Shown in pieces: positions 8,369 to 19,654 of a stretch of DNA of 64,000 bases. Origin of the DNA: Parvibaculum sp002684405. Lineage in GTDB: Bacteria > Pseudomonadota > Alphaproteobacteria > Parvibaculales > Parvibaculaceae. The DNA is taken from NCBI GenBank assembly GCA_965140395.1, contig OZ223207.1, positions 124,001-188,000 of the forward strand, given 5' to 3'. The notes under the pieces were generated by a model. That model did not search any database and was not told the origin of the DNA. It saw nothing but the letters and a program-made list of their open reading frames with translations. How positions within the stretch are numbered: the first letter of the stretch is position 1; each line of letters begins with the position of its first letter. A program made the translations under genes and the position numbers.

Positions 8369-9787
8369 CTAGCGGGGCAGGAGCGACTCTCCCATCAGGT
8401 AAAGATCTACTTCGCGGGCGGCCTGGCGGCCTTCGCGAATGGCCCATACCACGAGGGACTGACCGCGGCGCATGTCGCCGGCGGCGAAGAATTTGCCTTT
8501 GCTGGCTTTGTAGGTCGCCGTATCGGCGGCCACGTTGCCGCGCTGGTCCAGTTCCACACCGATCTCTTCCAGCATGCCTTGATGCACCGGGTGCACGAAG
8601 CCCATGGCGAGCAGCACGAGATCCGCCTTGATTTCGAATTCGCTGCCTTCGATGGGCTGCATCTTCTCGTCGACACGGATGCATTCGAGCGCCGTCACAT
8701 GACCGTTCTCGCCGACAAAGCGGCGGGTCATCACGGCGAAGTCGCGCGTCGCGCCTTCCGCCTGGCTGGAGGAGGTGCGCATCTTCATCGGCCAGTCGGG
8801 CCAGGTGAGGAGCTTGTTCTCTTTTTCCGGCGGGGCAGGCATGATTTCGATCTGGGTGACCGAAAGCGCGCCCTGGCGGAAAGAGGTGCCGATGCAGTCG
8901 GAACCGGTGTCGCCGCCGCCGATCACGACCACATGCTTGCCATTGGCAAGGATAGGCTCGACCTGGCCGATGGGCTCGTCGGACACACGGCGGTTCTGCT
9001 GGGGCAGGAATTCCATCGCGAAATGGACGCCCGAGAGATCGCGACCCTCGACCGGCAGGTCGCGGGGCGCTTCGGAGCCGCCGGTCAGCAGCACGGCGTC
9101 GAATTCGGATTCGAGTTCCGTCGCGGATTTGTCGACGCCGATGTTCACGCCGTAGTGGAAGGTCACGCCTTCCGCTTCCATCTGGCCGACGCGGCGGTCG
9201 ATCAGGGTCTTTTCCATCTTGAAGTCGGGAATGCCGTAGCGGAGCAGGCCGCCGGCCTTCGCATTCTTCTCGAAGAGATGCACGTCATGGCCGCGGCGGG
9301 CAAGCTGCTGCGCGGCGGCAAGCCCGGCGGGGCCGGAGCCGACGATCGCGATCTTCTTGCCGGTCTTCTGCGCGGGCACCTGCGGGACGATCCAGCCTTC
9401 CTGCCAGCCGCGATCGACGATGGAGCACTCGATCGTCTTGATGGTGACGGGCTGCTCGGTCAGGTTCAGCGTGCAGCTTGCCTCGCAGGGAGCGGGGCAG
9501 ATGCGGCCGGTGAACTCCGGGAAGTTGTTCGTGGAGTGCAGGTTGCGGCAGGCGTCTTCCCACTCGGCGTGATAGACGAGATCGTTCCAGTCGGGGATCT
9601 GGTTGTTCACCGGACAGCCCGAATGGCAATAGGGAATGCCGCAATCCATGCAGCGCGCGGCCTGGTCGCGGGTCGCATCCTCGCTCAGCGGAATCACGAA
9701 TTCCTTGTAGTTGCGGATGCGGTCCGACGCCGGCAGGTACTTTCGGTCCTGACGGTCGATTTCCAGAAAGCCTGTAATCTTACCCAT
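8369..9787 (-). CDS. gltD: Glutamate synthase (NADPH) small subunit
   Basis: Beta subunit of GOGAT, which passes electrons from NADPH through FAD and Fe-S clusters to the large subunit for making glutamate from 2-oxoglutarate and glutamine. 472 residues. The N-terminal ferredoxin-like part has CMDCGIPYCHSGCP at residues 46-59 and CPAPCEASC near 97-105, the cysteines for the 4Fe-4S clusters. An FAD-binding Rossmann motif AIVGSGPAGLAAA follows near 147, and an NADPH-binding motif VVIGGGDTGSDC near 284. The start is six bases after the gltB stop, so both form one operon ending at the terminator just downstream. Confidence 0.97.
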   Translation of the reverse strand: MGKITGFLEIDRQDRKYLPASDRIRNYKEFVIPLSEDATRDQAARCMDCGIPYCHSGCPVNNQIPDWNDLVYHAEWEDACRNLHSTNNFPEFTGRICPAPCEASCTLNLTEQPVTIKTIECSIVDRGWQEGWIVPQVPAQKTGKKIAIVGSGPAGLAAAQQLARRGHDVHLFEKNAKAGGLLRYGIPDFKMEKTLIDRRVGQMEAEGVTFHYGVNIGVDKSATELESEFDAVLLTGGSEAPRDLPVEGRDLSGVHFAMEFLPQQNRRVSDEPIGQVEPILANGKHVVVIGGGDTGSDCIGTSFRQGALSVTQIEIMPAPPEKENKLLTWPDWPMKMRTSSSQAEGATRDFAVMTRRFVGENGHVTALECIRVDEKMQPIEGSEFEIKADLVLLAMGFVHPVHQGMLEEIGVELDQRGNVAADTATYKASKGKFFAAGDMRRGQSLVVWAIREGRQAAREVDLYLMGESLLPR

Positions 9788-9793
9788 GGTTGC

Positions 9794-14530
<4,737 letters not shown>

Positions 14531-15262
14531 TTCTTTCCATCCCTAACCTAGGCCCGGGCCGTGCCGATCCGGACGGAATGTCTTTCCGTTGCCGGACCCC
14601 GAACCGGGTCGTCACCTACGCCACTTTCGTCTCTCGCCTCGTCCTTCCGGTTCTGACCGGAGGGCGGGGCATTCCGGCGTGCCGGAACCCCGAGGGCGGG
14701 GGACGTCAGCGGATTACGCCTGATCGCAAGATCCCCGCGCGGTGGGCCCGCAAGCCCGTCATCTAGCACGCTCCACGACCCGGGCCAGCAGCCCGGGGGA
14801 CAAATCTTAGGTCCCGTTATCCTGGCGCGTGCCCCGGCTGCAGTGCCGCGTAGCCGCTCAGCTTTCTGCAGGGTGCTCCTTTTGCCCGGAGCGGGGCCAC
14901 CTGACAAGTCTCCCGGCGGCCCAAATTACGCTTGACCGGCCATCCGAAAGGACCCCGGGAAGCGGGGCTTCTCCGGGAGCGCGATACTGCCAGAACGGGG
15001 GCTTTTTAGCAAGAAAATATGACAGGATTGCTGACCTATAAAATGACTCTTTGAATCAGGCGCTTAGCGGCTCCGGGCTTCATGTCCGGCAATCACGGCC
15101 GTGTGAAAATGCGTGTCCGCGCGCGCGCCTCTTCGTGACAGCAGTTGATTTCCCGGCCCGCGTTCCGGCGGGCATGCTCGATCTCGTTCCGGCAAGACAG
15201 CACATGCATGCCGCCGGGACGGATGGACAACATCCATTTGACCCAATCAGCGGAGATCCAAC
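14531..15262. other. Non-coding region between gltB and bufA with several strong hairpins
   Basis: A 732-base stretch with no convincing gene. It must hold the divergent promoters of gltBD and the bufferin operon. I see several strong inverted repeats: 14646-14661 (6 bp), 14666-14691 (GGGG plus TTCCGGC arms with a two-base bulge), 14779-14797 (CCCGGGC arms, 5-base loop) and 14954-14977 (9 bp with one bulge). Two short similar segments, ATTACGCCTGATCG near 14712 and ATTACGCTTGACCGG near 14923, suggest repeated structure. The last part (15000-15060) is AT-richer and is the likeliest promoter area for the buf side. A structured leader of gltB or a separate small RNA is possible, but I could not match a known riboswitch, RNase P RNA, tmRNA or 6S RNA. 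Confidence 0.5.
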
Positions 15263-15580
15263 ATGTCGAAGACCCTTACCCGTTCCACGCTCGCCCGTTC
15301 CTCGCTGGCCATTGCCGGTGCTCTCACCGCCGCCATCAGCCTGTCCGCCGCCGCCCATGCCGACGATATGGGCAAGGGCGCGATGGAAAAATGCTACGGC
15401 GTCGCCATGGCCGGCCATAACGACTGCAAGGCCGGAGCGGGCACGACCTGCGCGGGCACGTCGACACTCGACTATCAGGGCAATGCCTGGAAGCTCGTGC
15501 CGGCCGGCACCTGCGCCAGCATCGAAACGCCCTATGGCAATGGCAGCCTCGACCCGAAGGACACACAGCTTCCCTCGTAA
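15263..15580 (+). CDS. bufA: Bufferin-type RiPP precursor (DUF2282, BufA1 family)
   Basis: Small exported peptide that, in the family described in Caulobacter, is modified on cysteines and binds copper in the periplasm. 105 residues: a long signal peptide (residues 1-33, ending SAAAHA), then a core with four cysteines at 44, 55, 63 and 84. The DUF2282 signature is plain in MEKCYGVAMAGHNDCKAG and TTCAGTSTLDYQGNAW. An SD-like GGAG lies at 15252-15255. It is the first gene of an operon with a DUF692 oxidase, a DUF2063 partner and a DoxX protein, the arrangement known for buf1-type operons. Which cysteines are modified, and the metal bound here, are inferred from relatives. Confidence 0.9.
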   Translation: MSKTLTRSTLARSSLAIAGALTAAISLSAAAHADDMGKGAMEKCYGVAMAGHNDCKAGAGTTCAGTSTLDYQGNAWKLVPAGTCASIETPYGNGSLDPKDTQLPS

Positions 15581-15613
15581 GTGTGTGTTTCAAGGGACCG
15601 GACGGAGATCATC

Positions 15614-16549
15614 ATGACCATCCCCCCATCTCATGATGCACCGGCAAGTCGCGCCGGAAGCGGCCGGTCCCGTCTCGGCCGCCCGACCCCCGCCGCCTGC
15701 CCCCGGGCGGCCGGGGTCGGGCTCAAGGCCGATCACTATCGCGAAATCCTCGACACGCGGCCCGCCATCGGCTGGTTCGAGGTGCATGCCGAAAACTTCA
15801 TGGGCGAGGGCGGGGCACCGCATCGCTATCTCACCGCCATACGAGAACACTATCCGCTGTCGCTGCACGGGGTCGGGCTGTCGCTCGGTTCGGCCGGGCC
15901 GCTCGACCGGGCGCATGCAAAGCGGTTGCGTGCGCTTGCAGACCGATATGAGCCCGGGCTCGTCTCCGAACATCTCGCCTGGTCGCGGCATGATGGTGTC
16001 CATTTCAACGACCTTTTGCCTGTGCCGCTGACCGCGGAAGCGCTCGACATGGTCGCGGAGCATGTCGAGGAGACCCAGGACATTCTCGGGCGGCGCATGC
16101 TGATCGAAAACCCGTCCACCTATGTCGCTACGCGCGATGAGATGAGCGAAACGGAATTTCTCGTCGCGCTGGCGCGGTGCACGGGATGCGGATTGCTGGT
16201 CGACGTCAACAATGTCTATGTCTCTTCGATGAACCACGGCCGGGACGCCGCCGCCTGGCTCGACGCCATTCCCGCCGAGCTGGTGGGCGAAATTCACCTG
16301 GCGGGCCATGCGGTGGAGATGGTGGGCGGCGAAGCGCTCCGGATCGACGATCATGGCAGCCGGGTATCGCCGGAAGTCTTCGAGCTCTGCGGCCGTTTCC
16401 TCGACCGGGTCGGGCCCGTCCCTACACTGATCGAATGGGACAGCGACGTGCCGCCGCTTTGCGTGCTGCTTGAGGAAGCATCGAAGGCGGACAAGCTGTT
16501 GCTTCGGGCTCAGGCGCAAGCCGCCATGATGGGGCGTGCGCATGACTGA
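15614..16549 (+). CDS. bufB: DUF692 multinuclear iron oxidase (MNIO) modifying the bufferin precursor
   Basis: Member of the MbnB/TglH/BufB family of non-heme iron enzymes that oxidise cysteines of peptide substrates. I choose ATG 15614 because CGGAG lies upstream; the earlier in-frame start at 15581 directly abuts the bufA stop and has no ribosome site. About 311 residues in a TIM barrel. Expected metal-site segments are present: FEVHAENFM, SLHGVGLSLGS, SEHLAWS, LIENPSTYV, VDVNNVYVSSMNHG, EIHLAGHA, DDHGSRV and LIEWDSDVP. The first 30 residues form an extra Ser/Pro/Arg-rich extension before AGVGLKADHY. The gene overlaps bufC by eight bases. Substrate assignment to BufA rests on operon context. 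Confidence 0.92.
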   Translation: MTIPPSHDAPASRAGSGRSRLGRPTPAACPRAAGVGLKADHYREILDTRPAIGWFEVHAENFMGEGGAPHRYLTAIREHYPLSLHGVGLSLGSAGPLDRAHAKRLRALADRYEPGLVSEHLAWSRHDGVHFNDLLPVPLTAEALDMVAEHVEETQDILGRRMLIENPSTYVATRDEMSETEFLVALARCTGCGLLVDVNNVYVSSMNHGRDAAAWLDAIPAELVGEIHLAGHAVEMVGGEALRIDDHGSRVSPEVFELCGRFLDRVGPVPTLIEWDSDVPPLCVLLEEASKADKLLLRAQAQAAMMGRAHD

Positions 16550-17351
16550 CGCGCGCCCCTCACTGGCAGATTTTCAGGCGCGTTTTGCGGCATCGCTGCG
16601 CAAGCCCGAAGACGGCTCGGCGCTTTCCCTGTTCTCGCCTTCCGAGCGCATACCGCTCGCGCGCCGTTTCGATGTTTACCGCAACAATGTGCATGCCAGT
16701 CTTGTCGATGCGCTTGCCGATATTTTCCCTGCCGTGGCGCGCCTTGTCGGTCGCGATTTCTTCCGGGCGTCGGCGCGGCTCTTCCTTGCCGACAGCATGC
16801 CGTCGAGTGGCACGCTGATCGGTTTCGGTGAGGGTTTTCCGGAATTTCTCGACCGGTTCGAGCCGGCCGCCGGGCTGCCTTATCTTGGCGATGTTGCGCG
16901 GCTGGAGCTTCTTTGGCTTGCTGCCTATCACGCGGGCGAGGCGCCGCCGGTCGATCCCGGCGCGCTGCAGGCTGGCGATGATCCGTCCGGGCTTTGCCTC
17001 CGTTTCCATCCTTCGGCGGCGTTGCTTTCTTCCAGCTGGCCCGTGTTTCAGATCTGGCGAAGCAATCGCGAGGATGCGGAGGTCATGCCCATCGACCTCG
17101 ATACCGGTCCCGATTTTCTGATGGTGTTCCGGAGCGGGGGAGAGGTGCGCATCGCATCGCTCGATATGGGCATGCATGCGTTTTGCGAAAAGCTCGCCGC
17201 GGGCGCGGCGCTGGGCGATGCCGCTGAGGCGGCGGCTGCCGTCGACACAGGCTTCGACCTCGTCGCGGCGTTTCGTTTCATCCTGTCATCGGGCGCCTTC
17301 GCTGCGCCCTTATCCGAGCGAGGAGATACCTGCCATGTCCAACATCTCTGA
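16542..17351 (+). CDS. bufC: DUF2063 (HvfC/BufC-like) partner protein of the MNIO
   Basis: In related systems this protein works with the DUF692 enzyme, probably delivering or recognising the precursor. About 269 residues from ATG 16542, which overlaps the bufB stop, indicating coupled translation; a GTG two codons earlier is possible. The N-terminal DUF2063 domain is clear: LADFQARFAASLR, RRFDVYRNNVHASLVDAL, FPAVARLVGRDFF, and LPYLGDVARLELLWLAAYHA up to about residue 135. The second half is a less conserved beta-rich domain (FLMVFRSGGEVRIASLD). No signal peptide, so it is cytosolic, as expected for modification before export. Its end overlaps the doxX start by 17 bases. Confidence 0.9.
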   Translation: MTDARPSLADFQARFAASLRKPEDGSALSLFSPSERIPLARRFDVYRNNVHASLVDALADIFPAVARLVGRDFFRASARLFLADSMPSSGTLIGFGEGFPEFLDRFEPAAGLPYLGDVARLELLWLAAYHAGEAPPVDPGALQAGDDPSGLCLRFHPSAALLSSSWPVFQIWRSNREDAEVMPIDLDTGPDFLMVFRSGGEVRIASLDMGMHAFCEKLAAGAALGDAAEAAAAVDTGFDLVAAFRFILSSGAFAAPLSERGDTCHVQHL

Positions 17352-17811
17352 GAGTGCCGTACCGCGCGCCGCGATGCCACGCGCGGCTGCGCTTGCCGGG
17401 CGGGCGAATGCGCTTTTGGCCGGTATCCCCGCTTCGCTCTACACGCTGATGATGCGGGTGGCGATCTTCTTGGTCTTTTTCCAGTCCGCCCGCACCAAGG
17501 TAGAGGGGCTGCTCATGATCAAGGAGAGCACTTTCTTCCTCTTTCAATATGAATATGCGCTGCCGCTTCTGCCGCCGCATCTCGCAGCCTATATGGCGAC
17601 CTATTCGGAACATTTCTTTTCGCTTCTCATTCTGCTCGGGCTCGCCACGCGCTTTGCCGCTCTACCTCTTCTCGGCATGACGCTCGTCATCCAGATCTTC
17701 GTCTACCCGGAAGCCTATACGGTGCATCTTTCCTGGGCGGCCATGCTCGTTGCCCTGGCGGCGCTGGGGGGCGGCAGGTTTTCGCTCGATCACCTTCTCT
17801 TTCGCCGATGA
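17335..17811 (+). CDS. DoxX-family membrane protein of the bufferin operon
   Basis: About 158 residues with four membrane segments (LYTLMMRVAIFLVFFQSA, then HFFSLLILLGLATRFAAL, LLGMTLVIQIFVY, and HLSWAAMLVALAALGG), typical of DoxX. A strong GAGGAG site at 17320-17325 precedes ATG 17335, which lies inside bufC, so the four genes are tightly coupled. DoxX proteins recur as the last gene of buf1-type operons; a redox or membrane role in metallophore function is suspected but not established. The function here is inferred only from the neighbourhood. Confidence 0.88.
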   Translation: MSNISESAVPRAAMPRAAALAGRANALLAGIPASLYTLMMRVAIFLVFFQSARTKVEGLLMIKESTFFLFQYEYALPLLPPHLAAYMATYSEHFFSLLILLGLATRFAALPLLGMTLVIQIFVYPEAYTVHLSWAAMLVALAALGGGRFSLDHLLFRR

Positions 17812-17859
17812 GCCCGTTACGATCCGCCCGTTCAGGTAGTGAGGAGGGCGGTATCGGAA

Positions 17860-18916
17860 ATGGCGGCGATGGATTTTACCAGCGACAATGCGTCGGGTGT
17901 GGCGCCCGAAATCATGGCGGCACTGGCGGAAGCCAATCATGGCAGTGCCGCTTCCTATGGCGCCGACGATGCGACCGCGCGGCTTCAGACCGTCATGGCG
18001 GATCTGTTCGAACATGAGGTCGAGGTTTTTCCCGTCGCGACCGGCACGGCGGCGAATTCGCTGGCGCTGGCCTGCCTCACGCCGCCATGGGGCGCGGTTT
18101 TCGGTCACGAACACGCGCACGCCCATGTCGACGAGTGCGGTGCGCCGGAATTCTTTTCCGACGGCGCCAAGTTCGTGCCGATTGCAGGCGGAGAACGGAA
18201 AGCTCGAACCGGATGCCTTCAAGGCCGCATTTCGTCTTCTGCCGCTTGGCAATGTCCACAATGTACAGCCTTCGACGCTGACGCTGACGCAATCCACCGA
18301 ATGCGGGACGCTCTATTCCGTCGATGAAATTCGGGCGCTTACGGATATTGCGCATTCGCGCGATATCGCGGTTCACATGGACGGCGCGCGCTTTGCCAAT
18401 GCGGTTGCGGCGCTCGATGCGTCGCCGGCGGAGATCACATGGAAATCCGGGATCGATGTGATGTCGTTCGGCGCGACCAAGAACGGCGCCATGGGGGCCG
18501 AGGCCGTGATCTTTTTCGACAAGCATCTGGCAAGCGATTTTGCGTTCCGGCGAAAGCGCGGCGGGCATCTCTTTTCGAAGATGCGTTTTCTTTCGGCCCA
18601 GCTCGAAGCCTATCTGAAAGACGGATTGTGGTTGCGCCTGGCCGCTCACGCCAATGCGATGGCGGGCGAGCTTGCCGAAGGTCTCGGCGCAATGCCCGGC
18701 GTTGACATTCATTTCCCCGTAGAGGCGAACGAGATTTTCGTCCGCATGCCGGTCTCCATGTCGAAAGGCCTCAAAGAGGCGGGCGCGCGCTTCCATCCCT
18801 GGCCGATGGTGGGGGACAATGACCGGGCGCGGACGGTAAGGCTTGTCGCGTCATTCCAGACGGAAGCCGCCGCTGTCGCGGAATTCCTTGCTCACGCGCG
18901 CGCGACGGCGGGATGA
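17860..18916 (+). pseudogene. ltaE: Low-specificity L-threonine aldolase, frameshifted
   Basis: PLP enzyme that cleaves threonine/allo-threonine to glycine and acetaldehyde. The N-terminal part from ATG 17860 (SD GAGGAGG at 17841-17847) reads MDFTSDNASGVAPEIMAALA and continues through FPVATGTAANSLALACLTPPW to FVPIAGG at about 18189. The rest, ENGKLEPDAFKAAF onward, is in the next frame from about 18191 to the stop at 18916 and holds HMDGARFANAV and the PLP lysine region SFGATKNGAMGAE. One extra G among 18187-18191 explains the shift: removing it restores a full-length protein of about 351 residues. Both halves look otherwise intact, so this is either a recent mutation or a sequencing error. 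It follows the bufferin operon by about 50 bases but has no obvious link to it. Confidence 0.88.
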
Positions 18917-18989
18917 TTGTCAATCCGACACATGCGTTTTTAGGCTTTCTTAATGCTGACCCGCATATCGTCTTGGATGTCCGTATTGC

Positions 18990-19478
18990 ATGCCTCTTTT
19001 CACTCAGATGCTCGAAAACGGAACCATGGCCTCATTCGACGAAAACGATTCGAGCGAATATGCGCGCCTGATCGCGAAAGCGGAGGCTGCCGTGGAAGCA
19101 TTGCGCGACAGTTACAAGGACCAGTTCCGCAAGGATGTCGATCAGATGTTCCTGCTCTGGGCAAAGCTGGAAGACGGGGCGGACCGCCGGCAGGTCATGG
19201 ATGAGATCTACGCCATTGCCCACAATGTGAAGGGGCAGGGCGGGTCCTTCGGCTATGATTTTGTGACGGCGCTCGGAGCGTCGCTATGCCGCTTCCTGCG
19301 GGCTACATCCGCCTATTCCGATGACGATCTGAAAATCGTTCGCGCGCATCTGGACGCGCTCTTGCTTGCCGCTTCGGACGATATGTCGGGCGATGGCGGG
19401 GTGAAAGGACGCGATATTCTGCGCGACCTCTCCCTGATGACGGGCTATCCGGTCGGCAGCGGTGCGACCGACGGCTGA
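18990..19478 (+). CDS. Solo Hpt (histidine phosphotransfer) domain protein
   Basis: 162 residues as drawn; an in-frame ATG at 19026 is a good alternative start and neither has a strong ribosome site. The segment IYAIAHNVKGQGGSFGYDFV around residues 73-92 is the Hpt signature, with His78 as the probable phosphorylated residue, on a helical bundle (EALRDSYKDQFRKDVDQMF before it, ALGASLCRFLRATSAY after it). No kinase or receiver domain is attached and none is encoded next door, so its partners are encoded elsewhere. It likely passes phosphate between a hybrid kinase and a response regulator. Confidence 0.75.
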   Translation: MPLFTQMLENGTMASFDENDSSEYARLIAKAEAAVEALRDSYKDQFRKDVDQMFLLWAKLEDGADRRQVMDEIYAIAHNVKGQGGSFGYDFVTALGASLCRFLRATSAYSDDDLKIVRAHLDALLLAASDDMSGDGGVKGRDILRDLSLMTGYPVGSGATDG

Positions 19479-19654
19479 GCTTTCCATAGCCTCTCTTCTT
19501 TGCGTTAGATCAAACCCATGCGGTTTTCCACAGATTGGGCGTGGCGCGGCCACTTGTCCGCTCGCGATATACGCCGTTCTGTGTTTCCATTCCCCTTGCG
19601 TTCGAGCGTCTCTTCCCGGCTTGAATTCTGCCCCCCATATTCGTCGAGGTTCCC

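Noticed and set aside
14548..14907. Minus-strand 119-codon frame upstream of gltB
   Set aside because: No ribosome site, no similarity; composition matches the hairpin-rich non-coding region.
14531..15000. Cobalamin, glycine or other riboswitch, or RNase P/tmRNA, in the gltB upstream region
   Set aside because: I checked for the conserved cobalamin (GCCACTG, GGGAAGG), glycine and RNase P (GAGGAAAGTCC) segments on both strands and found only partial resemblances.
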